Below, in pieces: positions 12,701 to 27,700 of a stretch of 64,000 nucleotides of DNA. The notes beneath the pieces are model-generated. The model did not search any database. It was not told the origin of the DNA and saw nothing but the letters and a program-made list of their open reading frames with translations. The stretch comes from Astropecten irregularis (Eukaryota > Echinodermata > Asteroidea > Paxillosida > Astropectinidae): positions 6,574,501-6,638,500 of the forward strand of contig OZ020256.1 in assembly GCA_963971285.1 (NCBI GenBank), written 5' to 3'. The stretch's first letter is position 1, and every line of letters begins with the position of its first letter. The translations under genes were made by a program, and so were the position numbers.

Positions 12701-15700
12701 TGTCCTTACAAAATACATAATCAATGACATGGCTATGTCAAATCTAGCAGAGTTTATAGTCCTGTGAATGTTTGGTGTAAGAGAAATCCTGATTTTATAC
12801 ACATTTGAGTTTCAGAAATTTGTCATATTTTCAACTATGAAAATCAACAGTTGATCAATGAAGACATTTCGATCTTTAAAGTTAAAGATGTATTCAGTAC
12901 AGGATTGGTAACATGCCCAAACAGAAATGTTCACTGATTTACGTATAACTTTCAGGATATGAAGATGGTGCTGGGAGAAACATACTGTTAAAATATTTCC
13001 GCCTGAAATGCTGTATTTATCCAGAAATTAGTAAAACAAAGACTGAAAACAGTTTTGATCTCGGGGGTAAGATTTTCTCGTGACTCAGATGTCCGATTGA
13101 GCTCAACATTTCACAGGTGTGTTATTTTATGTACATGTTGGCTTAGACAAAGTGTGAGTCCTGTTCTGTGACAAGTACCAATCATGTATTGTACCTTTAA
13201 ATGATTGAAGGGTACTATAAAGCTCACAAAATGCAGCATACATTGCATATACCTTTTAAAATGAAATTATAATATTACTGGTTTACACCCAAGGAATAAA
13301 TCAGACTGAATACCTCTGAATGTAGACAGAACATTTCCACTTTGTTCTTCGTCATGACGGTGCTTGTTCGTTTACATCCACGGATCAAGTCATTCTCCTG
13401 CAAAAAGAGGAACAAAATTTCAAGTTCTTTCTGACAATACAGATCTATTTAACTTCATAAAAGTTTTGATTTCGGGTAACCTTAAAATCTAGAAAAAAAT
13501 CAACCACGTCTAAAAACAAAACAAAGTTAGAAACTTACCCCAAACTTGTCACCTTTGTTCAAAAGATACGTTTGTCCAGCCATTGTTTCTGTCACTGTTG
13601 GTGAAAATATTGATGAAAAATATAAATATAACGATAAGAGCTGATTTGAAAATGTTGCCAATGTTGCCAATAAAAGAAAAAAAACATTTGGCATCCAATT
13701 TTATTTGCGTAACAGAATTCATGAGATCAAAAACCAACAAATAAATTATTAAGACAAAAGATTATGGTTAATGCATAGCAGAGGACAATAGCTGGATCAG
13801 TTGACAAATTTAACAAGAGACATTATCAACATAATATCCAAATCAACAAAATGTCCAAATGTAATGGAATTATCCACACATTTAGGTCTATATAATCAAA
13901 TAATGTGTACATAAATCATTTAAAAGATCTAAGAAAAAATTGTAATAATCACATTGGTGTCATTCCACAAAGTTGAGGCCCGAGTTTTGACGACTTTCCT
14001 ATCATATTGGTGAATTTGCAACATCTCTTATCCGTTACTTTTGACTTCTAAATTTAGAATATGTGCATCGATCTCCCTATTGAAGGAGCAGATTGACTTC
14101 ATTCTCATTTGACAAACGGCGAATGTGCACCATCAAGTAAAGGAAAATGAATGGTGTCAGTTCACCGAAGCAACAGGGACACCGTCACAAATCGTGCTTT
14201 AACGCAGTCCAATAACCCATTTGATAGAATCTCCAACTTACAGCTTCCAGAGAGGACAATGTAGAGACCCTCAGCTTCCTGACCCTCCTTGATGACCACA
14301 CGGTTAGGTCCATACCTACATGCATGGCACAAACAGCAAGATTCATTTAACAAACACCAAGTGTTGTTGGGATGTCCTAGCGTAAAGTGGGTACAATGTC
14401 ACTAAATGGGTCAAAATGTAGATGTTATTTTCAAGACTGAAATGAAAAAAGGAGAAAAAGAACTTTCCGATAGTTATTGCCAAAGTTGGATCTTTCCAAT
14501 TCTTTTGACTTTTGGGAGTCGTTTACATTTCCCCCCCCCCCTATAAAAAAAATTATAGAAAGGAATAAATTGTATGTTTTTAGCTATTTGATTTTTAGTC
14601 TGTTGCATGCAGATTCCTGGGCATATTCTGGCCAAGCTTCAATGTAATCCATTCATGCATCACCAAATAATATCATACTGACCGTCTGGAAAAGTCCACT
14701 TTGCTACCATTAGAAATGAGTGACAATGGTGATTATCTTAGTTTGTGATCTGTGTGTAGTGAATGTGGGCAGTCACTTTGAGGGGAGATTTGCATATCAC
14801 AATTAAGAATAGTAAGATGACTATAGAGCAGACTAGTCGAAACTTTGAGACCTTATGAGAAGTGTGATTCTTACATGGTTTTTCCACAAACCGATATATA
14901 ACCACTATTGTCACTCAATTTCATTCAAGAGAAATTGCACTTGATTAACATGGAGCCCAGGACTGCCTGTTCACTCATATTATGAACTACAGCAAATAGA
15001 CAATGGTTTGGTTTTGTTCTGCATGAAATTTGCCCCTGAAAAGACATGTTTGTTTTACAAGTTTGAAAGATTTTGTAAATCAAGAACTGTTTCCACTTAC
15101 TCGTCGTACCAGGCGTACTCGCACATTTTCTTCTGAACCTCAGGGGGATATTTAGCAAATTCTTCAACATGTTGCATACTCCTTACAATCTGAAAAAAGG
15201 GAATAAAATGGATCAAAAGAGATCAATGGTTATTAGAAGTCAGGAGGAAGAATGTAAGATTTGCTGATGTTCATTTATAGCTTCTGAAGATGAACCTGGG
15301 GCGGATTGCAATAAAATGGTCTTAAAGGCATTGCATACGTTTGGTAATGACCTTTGGTAAGAAACTTACTTGGTGAGAAGTACAGCTGCTTTGGATAGTA
15401 TAATGCATAATTATCGAGAAACGTTCAATTCGAAGTACCGCGGTTATGGGAAAATGTGTCACTTTTTGTCTCCAAAAATTATGAATCTGAGAAGCGTTAT
15501 GGCCGTAACGCTTCTCAGCTATTGACTTACTGTTCTCTGGCGTGAAATAACCGCTCTAGTTTGTCGCCAAAATCTCAAAAACGCTACCACCTTTTGAATT
15601 GAAACTTTCACAGGTTAGTTTTATGGTATATATAAACAATTATATTGGTTTGAAACAAACATTACTCTCAAATTACCAAACGTATGCAATCCCTTTAAAT

Positions 15701-18700
15701 GGTGGGCTTAAGGATGCAGACTAAAGCTGACTTTCTCTCTCAGCCGGTCTTGAGTAAGACAAAAAGGTGAGCCCATTGCAATAATCCAATCTTTGTTAGC
15801 CCCTTGTGGCGTAAATGATTCACCCACGGTGTGTCTGTGATGTGCATAACATGTACAGTATGAACAACGTGTGCACATAATCACAGTATGTTGCTGAACG
15901 GCTCAATCACAATTGAAAATTAAAATGGAAAATCTCAATGAAACCCTCATTGGTATAACTCATTATCATCATAATAACCACATGATTCGGTCTGTCCCCC
16001 AGAAACTCCTTGTCAGCCCAAGGGTCCTCTGTTTAAATCTCCAATTACAACTAAGTAATAAAAGTTGCCATTTTGGCAAAATAAATTATTACAACATGTA
16101 ATCAAGTAAGGAAAATTCCCCCCCCCAAAAAAAGTTTTAAGCCTAACTGTTCCAAGCAGGCTAACTCTTTTAAACTGGCTAAGCAGTAAGACTGCTTCAT
16201 TGCAATATTCTAACTTATAGACCAACTAGCTCCAAGCCCTTTAAGACTGGCTAAGGCATATAAGACAGCTTTAAGACAGTTTATTGCAATCCACCCCTGA
16301 AGATGAACCTGGACTTCACAATACCACAGTGGCTCTTAAGTGAGAAGATGGCAGATTATGCAGTATTTTGACAATGCTGAAATTCTGAACTTACATTTTC
16401 AATCTGTTCTTGCGTCCTCTCTTCTTCTGGAACTCTCAGTAAGTCCTTGATCCTTTTGGGTATTCCCTCCTGTTAACCAAAATGATTCAAACATTTTCAT
16501 TATGAACAAAAGTGGCTCATGAAATACATGTTCTATAAACTTCAGCCTTTACTAAAGAAAGAGGGCCTAACTTTTTTATCCTTGCAGGATCTTTCTCTTT
16601 CTTTTTAGCCATTGAGAAAGATCCTGCTAGGATCGAAATGCACAAGGCCCTCCTAACTCCAAGCATTTTATAAATTTCATGTCATTATTTTGGTTGATGA
16701 GCAGTTTGAAGCAGTTTATTACTTGTACATGTAAGTATTCATTATTGAAAGAGTCAAAAGTTGACAGGTGTCTCAACAGACAGATGGTCAAAGGCAAGAT
16801 GTTCTCCTGAATTTGTCTCAATCTTCAAAAGATGCGAGGAGATTGAAGCCTAAACATCAACTGTTGCAAGTTCTTGTCCCCTAAATTGATCTCAATTTGA
16901 TGTTAATGCCCAGTGACCTTTTATTATTTCGCGGTGCCCAAAGCAAAGCACAAAATTGGCAATTAAGGCATATGGAATTAATATTCTATAATTCTGCTGA
17001 TTTGTTGACTGAAAATGTCAAGCCAAAAAAGCAATAGGGGGAAGTATGTGTTATAAATAGATGAATAAATATCATTAGTTTTGCTAGACTCTAATAATAT
17101 AAAATGCAGTAAATCAATTAAATAAAGATGAATTGCAAATTATAACTAGATACTCTGTTTTATGTGAAATATCTATTCATGAATGATTTTAAAGGTACTA
17201 TCATACTTTGGTAGCATAACAAAACAGAAATCTTCACAGATTTACCTATAACTTACAGGGTATAAAGATGGTGATGGTAAAAACATGCCTGAAATACTGT
17301 ATTTATTTAAGACCAACAAAATATTGATCTCAGGGTGAACAGATTAAAAAAAAAACTGTGTTCGTTTTTCACAGATGATCTGCTACTGTATATGTCTTGA
17401 TATTTTTGTGCCCATGAATCTGCATTTCTTTGACAAAAACCAAAGCATGAAGCTACATTTGATACAAAAACAAATGACAGGACAGACATCACAAAGGCCT
17501 TTTACCCCTCGCTTTGAGAATCTTTGGAATTCGGTGGCATCGAATGTCATGTCTGGATATGCCGAGCTAATGATGCCGCGGGGTAACGAGCCATCGTTGC
17601 CCGTCCGTCGAGCCTCTGCCTCCGCCTGAGACATGATGTTCTGAACCACCTCCAACAGGCTTCCCTTCAGGGCCTTCTCAGAGGCAGCCCTGGACAAATA
17701 AGGGATGAAATAAGCTTTTAGAACTGAAGGCAACTACATGTGTGTGTACACTGCATTAAAATTTAGAAGACAATTATTCGGACCTGTTTGTTTCAGGAAC
17801 GCGATCAGTGATCCGGTGCTCAAAAGCTGCTCTTGATGCCAGTTTTAGCCTATCCTGGGGCCAATTTCATAGAGCTGCTTAGCACAAAAAAATGCTTGAA
17901 AATTCCATTTGATATTCATGGTCAGCGAACAACAGCCAAAGAACAATTGCAAGTGGTACAAAACACATGGAAATTAGGTTGTTAATCCTGTTTTTACTAA
18001 CACAGAAATGTCATGCTTGGCAAAATTGTTTTACTTTAGAAACCTAGGACCACAAAACGATACGATCGAAACACAATTCCTATCGTCCTACCACTGTATA
18101 TCAGCATAATGGCAAATAACACTGCATTCTGCACCCACAAGTTTATACACAAAGATTTTAAATTTTATCTGTGTACCAAACTCATTCTAATTTCTCATTT
18201 TTGTCTTGATTCCTCTGTGTCACTGCGACCCTACATGTGGTCATCCACCCCATCAATGTCCCTGTTCTCCCCTATGGGACTTCTAATCCCTTAAAGGAAT
18301 AATGAGGACTTGGCCTCCATTCATAATCGCATTTTGATTTATAGGAAGATTAGTGAAGAAATCTGCAAACACGATGGAAAGTGCTATTTGTTATTCGGTA
18401 ACAAAATGCTTAATCGGCAGATGACAAAAACCTTCTTAAGAAGATTCTCCAATGTAAAAACTAAACTGTTTATCAGGACACTGACATTATCGGCTGTAAA
18501 CCTACCTGTGCCAAAATCCCTAGAGCAATTCCTATGAGTAAATCATTCAAGAAGGATTCTATGGGCATGTCAATTCTAAAGGTAGTATCATACTTTGGTA
18601 ATACACCAAAACAGAAATGTTCACAGATTTACGTATAACTTACAGGGTATGAAGATGATGCTAGTAGAAACATACCGTTAAAATTTTTCCGCCAGAAATT

Positions 18701-21700
18701 GTGTATTTATCCAGAAATGTGTAAAACAACAACCGAAAATCTTTTTGATCTTTTAAAATATCAAAAATAAAAGAGAAAACACTTAAGAAATACTGTGGCC
18801 GTTTTTCACTGTTTTCTCAAAAAGTGGGCGCCGTATGGGACTGAAATTTTCACAGATGACTTTTACTGTATCTTCCTTTATATATTTGCCCGTGAATCTG
18901 TACTTATTTGACAAAAACCGAAGTATGATACTACCTTTAAATGAATTTTTGAGGCTGAAGATAGCTGAATACTCACACACAGTAATGTTTTTTTTTTTCA
19001 ACTGAAAATCAATTAAAAATACTACATAGCAAATAAAAAACTGTCAATTTCACTTTCACCTTGAAAAAGTGAAAAAATCACTCTTTTAGAGTACAAAACC
19101 TAAGACTGATGTGAGTTCAGTCCTAATGTTTGTGAATTTACAATCTAATTTTCAACTTTTCACTAGATGGACTATTTTGCAGAGTATTCCATCCATAAAA
19201 TCAAAGTGATTTTCAATCGTCCCTTCAGTCCCTTATTTTACAATTCGGGGATCTTTTAAAAGACTTGCGTTGCATCTCGCGTAGAAAACTCGTTTGGGGA
19301 AAGAAACCATGTTACTAAAAGGTAAAACAATGTTATCACATATCATATTATAGCATCATAAATACCTCATATAGCTCATGCAGGCCATGCACAACCATCG
19401 TACAGCATTTGCCTTCAGCTTGAACCTGTCATACGGCTGTCGAGAAAATCAAATACACAAAAAGATCATAAAAGATGACTATTTTCGAGTCAAGGTCAAA
19501 ATTTCAACACATGTGTTTCTACGTAAACCAAGCCCCGCCCCCTCCAACCAGGGGCCAATTTCATATAACTGTTTAGCACAACAATTTGCTTAGCACAAAA
19601 ATGTCTCGCTCAATAAAACAAACCACCATTGAGAATTCCATTTGATAATTATGGTCAGCGAACAACAGCCAAAGAACAATCACAAGTGATACACAAAACG
19701 TGGATATTTGATTGTTAACCCTGCTTTTATTAAGACAGAAATGTCATGCTTAGGAAATTTTTGTGCTTAACATTTTTATGAAATTGGCCCCAGGTAGCCA
19801 ACTATGTGAGCACCATACAATAAATTAATCCAACATAAGCACTTCAATTTCAAATAAACAAACTCCATTTACATTCGTCATCTATAGTCCAATAAATACA
19901 TTTATCTGGATGCCAACACTACAAAAGAAATTTGACAAGCCCAAGGTAGGGATTTAAGCCTCCTTATAAGCCCCCACCCAGGCCCACAGTCATCAAAATT
20001 GTTTCCGAGTTGTGAAAAGTCCAAGAGAGAATCGATGTTTCCTCTTTTGGGGGCATTTTGGAACTTTCTTCAACCGAAATAATTTCTTAACCGAGATTCA
20101 GCTGTAAATCAAACCAGTTATTATTTCAATTCTATCAGCTGACACGAAAAAATAGTGCAAAATGAAAGTGCATTACGAGAAGACTAATTGTGGCATATTT
20201 CCTTCCAGTTACAAAACAGCAAATATAAATAAACTATATATAAATTACTGTTCTTAGACAAAGACTAAATCAGATTCTTAATTATTGCCAGAAACTTAAA
20301 ATTTCACGGATGGGGAACTTACGATTGATTAACTTCGTTTTCCCGCCTAACTATTAAAAATCAAGTCCATGTGTTCGAAAGGTGTACAATTTGGCATAGA
20401 AATTGCGAGAACTGCGAACGATATTGAAGTGCGAAAGTTATTACATGGTGTTTCCGCAAACCGATTGTCACCATGCAAAGCCTTAAATTTTTCATGTACA
20501 TTGATTGTCCAAATATTTTCAAGCTGTTTGATGTAATTCCCCGGTCTATTTTTGGATACCTTTTTCTACAATAAAATTGTTAGAGAGAGTACAAGATGCA
20601 TGACCGCCGATCGAGACTCACCTTGGGTCCTGAGGGTACCTCCGGCTTGGGTAGGTCCTCCTCGATCGCTGCCACTCGCCGGCGAGCCAGCCCCGGTCTA
20701 CTGCCCGCTGATCCTCCCAGCTTACGGTCGTACTGGGACACCACGGCTACCCTCCTGAAATTTCCACAAACAAGAAATAAAACAACAACGCTTATTATTC
20801 TCTTGCCGTATTGTTTAATTTGAGATCTAACAAGAAGAGATGGGTTGATTTTTACAATGTTTCTCCTGTTTTCGATTTCACGAAAGGCTAAGACAGATCG
20901 TAACATGCATACATGCGATGTTAATTGCTAAGCAAAGTGTGATGTCACAATACTATAGTTACTATAATGGAAATAGGCACATCTCATGATTCAAATGAGA
21001 TGAATCGTAAATCTTTGTGAAATTGACTGCCGCTATGATAAAAAACGTCAGGCCCTCCTAACTCCAAGCATTTTAAAATAGTGTTAATTAAAAGTAACAA
21101 TCAAATGATAAATTCTAATGTACATACAACATTTTCTAATAACACGAATATAGCTGTTAACTTGTATTAGTAAGGGTCCGAGTCCCTTGCATTCATTTTG
21201 ACGAACACAACAAATATTAAAATTTCAACAATAGTGAACTGCGATCACAGTGTTGGGATTTTGTATTCCGTTGCTTTAATAACAATAATACTGTAAGACA
21301 ATTTTCACATTTATTTTGGTGGGACTATGACAACCTAGCACATGGTTTTACTTCAGCCGCAATGCAAACAGAAGGAAATTCTCATAATCCAATATTTATA
21401 ATAGGCCAAACAATCGATAACCCTTATAGCATCTTACACGGTGTATATTCACAACTTAAGTATAGTAGTCTGACTTTGGTGAATGACTTGTTTTTCCTGC
21501 CACCTGTAGTTACCAACAGGCTCAAAAGTATCCATTTTTATAGGCCCACACCTTCTTCAATGGAGGCAAATAAAGAGAATATTATGATAAAGATGATCGG
21601 ACACGACTTCACTGTGTGCCGCCGGCCGCCTACACGTCTTCTTAAATTGGAACATTTCTAGCGTTTCATTATCGTGGCAATAAATATCTCTGAACTCAAC

Positions 21701-24700
21701 CAGAGTATATTAGTGTGTTCAATTCTGCTTAACACACTAAACATTTGCAGCAATGGGACACGCTTCTTCTGGGTATATACCAGCTCCTAGGTGCTCAACT
21801 TCATAGTCCTTTTGCCACTGCAGCTGACAGCCCCATAAGAAACTCATGTCTTTATAGAGTCTGACGATCAGATGACTTCATACAAGAGCACATACTCGCC
21901 AAATCTGTTTGAAGCATTCTCGAGTTGAGAGCCCTCAGATCGGTGCAGGAAGCCTCTTAATACAGTGTGAAACGTGATCCCACTCTAAAAGACACAGTAC
22001 TTCAACCAACAACACCATACAGATTAAAAGGCTCACACCAAAGTGGGACAACTCTGTTCGGTTGAAAGATTATGCCACCTTGTAAAAGTCGAGGGTGCGG
22101 ATTCTGCCAAAGGTTCCGCGCTTCATTCAGTATAACTTACCTCATATTTCCCAACAATGTTCCGTACTGGGCTCACTCTCAACTACTTGCTTACTCCAGT
22201 AGTATTCCATTAATTACCATGTTCAGTGCAATTTATATGTTGTGCTTGATACATATAAACTGATCACCAACTGAGGGAGTCACCGTCACCACAACAATCC
22301 ATCCAAAATGCAAAAGTGGGCCATCATCATTCATTTAAAAAAAATCTCTTTTCAATTAGTCATGGATCATACACAACACGCCGACATACAGAACAAAATC
22401 CTTGTGTGTGATCGCCTATAACAGTATAGGAATGAGTGTTCCCTGCCGCAATTATAAATCTTCAATAGCACTCGACCGCATTATTCCCCCCTCCCGATTC
22501 GAAGGGTGAATTCTATTTGACACAAAAGAGATTTGCTTTTAGAAACTTTCCGCCTGATCAGCCCGAAGCAGTTAAACCCAAACACAAATTCTAAAGCGAT
22601 CAAAACCTCTATTTAGACCCGCTGTCAAGAGTTTTCTTCGCGGGGTCCAAATTATAATAACGACCAAAGTGTCCACAATGGATGCAGATTAGGGCTTCTA
22701 AATACCTCTAGACTTTAATACCACACTCAGATTCAAAGCCTGAATATGGGTAAATAAACATTTAGATAGGCCTAAGTGTTAAAATGTGACCAAACGACTG
22801 TTGTGGAAAAACGACCATTAACACCAATGCACAAAAAGGTCACAAATGTTAAACAAAATGCATTCAAGACTTCATCATGACATGTTCGACAGCACTTACC
22901 AAACTTAAGAAGATGCTTGGAGTTAAGAGGGCCTGACGCGTTTCATAACAGTATAAAGATCCTGTTAGGATCGAAACGCGTCATGAGGCCCTCCTAACTC
23001 CAAGCATTTTGATAAATTTCAGGTCATTATTTTGGCTGATGAGCAGTTTGCAGCAGTTTATTACTTGTATAAACTTAAGAAGACTAACTCTCGTCTTTAC
23101 ACCTATTTTCTTTCATGTAAAATAAATAATACGACAACGAAGTCACTGGGCTTACGATGACGTCAGAAGATTTCTAGATATGAAGGACTAACGGCTTACT
23201 AGTTCGATGGATTCTCGGAATTATACCTTCTGAGATCCGCCGCCTAGCTTGTAGAAAGTGTTGGCGCGGATGAACTGTGAGGACCAACCACGCATGCTGA
23301 CAAAAACAGCGGGGCCGGCTAAGCCAAACGAGTCGCTCTATAAGCGGTTTTTCCCCTATCATTCTCGTTTTACCTGTTCCGAAGACGATCGGTTGAGTTC
23401 TGTTTTTCCTCCATATTTTCCTCCATTCACCAAGGTGAACTACCTCGTATCCTCATACTGCGACCGGTGACTATACCGTGGACAAAAAATGATAAGTTTC
23501 TACTCGGCCCGATGTTGGTTCAAGCAATCTCCTACTGTAAAACACCTACACGACCAATCTGGTGTTTGACCACTCTGTTTGAAAAAATATTGATCGAACA
23601 AAATGGTCTAAGAAGCTTCCATGCTACTCAATGTTTTATCGTCTCTTTCATCTCTTGTCTATCCTATGGACTATGATATGCTAATGCGAAGGGTATAGTA
23701 GAGCCTGGCAGTTATATGGGAATGGGTAAAATCGATCGTAGGTACTAGGAGACGAGAAGGTGGATGGAAGAGTGGCGACGTGGGGGACATTTTGCAGGCA
23801 AACAATATCGGGGTTTTGAGGCCATAACCCTAGCCATTACGGGCTAAGTTCAGGTTTTTTTGAAGGCTCGAGTCCAACAATGGCGTCCTCAACGGAGAAA
23901 GATGTTAATCGTTCGGTACGCCTACCCTAGACGACGAACAAGGAACACTGTTCGCAACGTCGAGTTGAGACAAATGTCTTTGAAGCCAAACAATATCACA
24001 ACAGAGATTTCATACATAATACATAATACCCACGCGCTTTCTATATGCAGCAACTTGCAAGTTGTAGAATTTTGCAAATTAGGCTTGGCCTAAATAAATT
24101 CGAACAATAATTGACCTTCTGGACTAGACGTCCGCAGTCTCAAAGGATTGTCCATAATGTCCAATTGATCTCGTACAGGCTGTATCCCATAAGCTGAAAA
24201 AATGTGGGCAGATGTGACACGTTTCCCACAATATTCACGTTGTTCATCGCTCAACCACGGAGGAAGGAAAACTGTACTTACTGGGGTCGGTTTTACGACG
24301 CCCTACGATCGATCGTAACTCGAGTTACGAAGGATGACTCATCGTATCCTACGTAGGGATGTAATGTATCATAAGTAACTCCTACGATTCATAGTAAGTT
24401 ACGATGAGTCTGGTGAAACCTTTCAAGCCGCAATTTGGTAACTGAACTCTTTCGTTTGGGCAGTTTTTACTAATATCATACGCAAGTAATAGTTAAAAGT
24501 AATATTATACTTTGATTTTTGTCAAAGAAATACAGATTCATGGGCAAAAATATCAAGGAAGATACAGTAACACTCATCTGTGAAAATTTCAGTCCCATAC
24601 GTTGCCCACTTTTTGAGAAAAACAGTGAAAAACGGCCACAGTATTTCTTAAGTATTTCCTCTTTTATTTTTGATCTTTTAAAAGATCAAAAAGATTTTCG

Positions 24701-27700
24701 GTCGTTGTTTTACTAATTTCTGGATAAATACACAGCAAATGCTGCATTATACGCATATGCCTTCAAGAAACGGTTCAAAGACAATACAGTTGGTTCATTC
24801 TTCGTGGTTTTTTTTGTTCCACTGCTAAGAGCCCGCCCAACATTTTGCAACATTCAGGTAGTTCCATTCTAGAATTTGAAACGGGATGCCAACATCTGTT
24901 CGACGACAAATCCCTCCTAGTTCTGATCTCTTGCCCTCAGGGAGCAGACGGAATACGAGGAGATGAAGTTTCCTTCGTGAGCTAGAGTTAAACTTATTCG
25001 ACATTTGACTCCCAATGGAAAGAAATACCGGTTGCAAATGTACGCGAACGAACAAATAATTATGATTTTTATATAATATATATCATTAAAAAGGGGGTAT
25101 TAGGGAGACAGGTTAGCATCTATAAGTGGACATTATGGAGGCATCGGGACTCGGGGAGACTTTTCGATGTCTCCCTAAGGTACCAGCTACCTTTTAGAGA
25201 CATATTTTTTCTGTCCATATTTTAATAGAAGACAGAGAATGCTCTCAATATGAACATATGTCAATTTCAAGTTCATTGGTTTGGAGAATGTTTAGAAATA
25301 GGTAGGTAAAGTTTGTGCATGACCCTATGGGAAAGTATCCCTAAGGTCCCATCCTCGGTTATGGTTATCATTATAAAAATAGGCGATTTGGCACTAGCAT
25401 AAATTGTCACAAGTCTAGGACTGACAAATTCGTATTATAACAGGTGAAGAAATATAATTATTGTACTATACTGACACAGAACCCATTGAAAGAAATGCAG
25501 TTATGATTTTTGTATGACAGGAGCGGTATACAATGGAGTACTTTCATTTCATACTGTTGAAATATACATCAATCCCGGAGCTTTTGTTACAAGTCACGTA
25601 GGCACACAGGCCTGTCCCTTTGGCAGGGATGGTGGCAAAGGTGATAGGCCTATCAACTGCGGAGATTTATGGTGAACAAAGTTTGTCGACGCGGTGCAGT
25701 AAAAAAGATCGTGATGGATTCTCAAGTATTTGCACGATCAGACCAATCTAGATCTAAAATAATGTGGTCTTTTGTCGTGACGTGCGAATGGCTATCGCAG
25801 CCAAAGAAAATAGGCGGTAGACTTTGTCTTTATATTTGGTGCAACAAAGGCACCTTAATAGAGTCTGCAATTTCCCAGCCTCCGGTCGGTTCAAGTCAAG
25901 TGGGCCACGAGGGTGCTTATAAAAGTTTTGGGTGATTGTAAAATCTGATCACAGTGAATACGGGGCGAAGTCTAAGAGACCACGGCCTTCTGTACATGAA
26001 GCCCATCACTACACCAGTTGTCTAGTTAAAACTGAAATAGTTCAGTGCATGAATGAAAATTCATAACGCCATGAATTATGTTATTCTTGAAGACGTTCTC
26101 ACACTGAACAGTATCTTTCACCATGGATTGAAAAGAAACGTGACGGAAAGACGAGATGTTTTTAAAATCGAACCATAAATACCAAATTTGATACCACTGT
26201 CTTGCTCTAGCCGAATTAGTATTTCAGACGAACGAGGCATAATTATGAGGTAACATAACAAGAGACCATGCGACGGAAAGCGAACAGGACCAGGAATCCA
26301 ACCGGGACTTTGATAACATAAGACGGCCGGAGAATGGTGGATCACACGGGAGCAGAAAGAAGCTCCCGGACATTTCATCCGATCAGAGGAGGAGATGCAA
26401 CCGGCACCGCGTCGGCCACGGCTGACCTGCCGGGACAAATGCGTCACCGTCCAGGCTGGCTGGTGCCACCGCTGCCGCTGGTGACTATGGACGGTGTCCG
26501 CGGACTCTTTCTGGCGAGACCAGATGGCAACAAAAATTCACAGACACGACCCAGGCACAAGCGAAGATGCAGCACGACGTCTAGCAGAAAAAGGTAAGGT
26601 GATTGTGAACGTATAGCATTTATTGGTAAGAGCATGGGCGTAGATCCCGGGGGGGCTAGGGGGGTTGCAACCCCCCCAGGTTTTCACTTTTTATATATAT
26701 AAAAAATTATTTTGTGCACAAACGTATATGGAAGTGCGACCCAGCTACACGATTAACCCCCCCAGGTCTGAGGACGTGTCTACACTACTGGGTAAGAGAT
26801 TTTATCAATAAATATCACTACCTGCTTTGGAACTTCTAGGATCTTGAGCGGTCTGTGGAGACGTGGATAGCCTCTTATGTATGTGTGTGGTTCGGTTATT
26901 CCAGAATCTTTACATATTTCGGTCAAGTTGTCATGCATCATTACTCAGTTGGCTATTAGAGGTAAACATCAAACGTATCTGTTGCTTCCTTGAATGTGCA
27001 ACTAAAAGTAATCGCAGTTTGTATCAATGACCCTTATTGGGCCTAGCCCCATCAGTGAGGAGGATTCGCTGCGCAAGGATACTCTTAAAATAGTACATGT
27101 AATAGACTAGACCTCCTTGCGATTGGTGGTAGTAGACCTGTTTGAAGTTAGTGTATAATTCCTCGAGTTGTATTCTTCCTACACCAAATTATGTGGTTAC
27201 ATCAGTCCGTGATGTTCACCAAAGATCACGTTACCAATGAAAAAGTCAACTTCAGAATCAGTCAAATTATTGAGGCAGACAGAACAAGAGATGGGATGAC
27301 AACATCACTGAATGGACAGGCCTCAAACTTAGTATCACCTTGAGAAAGGCAGCCTATAACAGACAGGAGTGGAGAAGACTGGTTGAGAAACTCCTCAGTT
27401 GTGACTCTACGGTCAACCAGACTACGGGATAGGATGAGGTGAGGTGACGTTCACCAACCATCAGTGAAACGATATCCATTCCACTAGTCTCCTGACGAAG
27501 GGCAAAACACACACATCCCTGAAATGTCACGTTACCGGCTCTTCTTCTCAAATGAGTTTAGTTCATGACGTCACCACAAATATTATGCATACTGGTACAT
27601 TATATCTACTGACAATCGATTGAATCTATGAAAACACGATTCGTAATTCTGTCAGCTCAAACAAAAAATTACAGGACTATGACCAAAAGTATGAGTATGT

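Noticed and set aside
21361..21661. 99-codon plus-strand frame
   Set aside because: No acceptor or donor in phase, no motif, and AT-rich codon use like the flanks.
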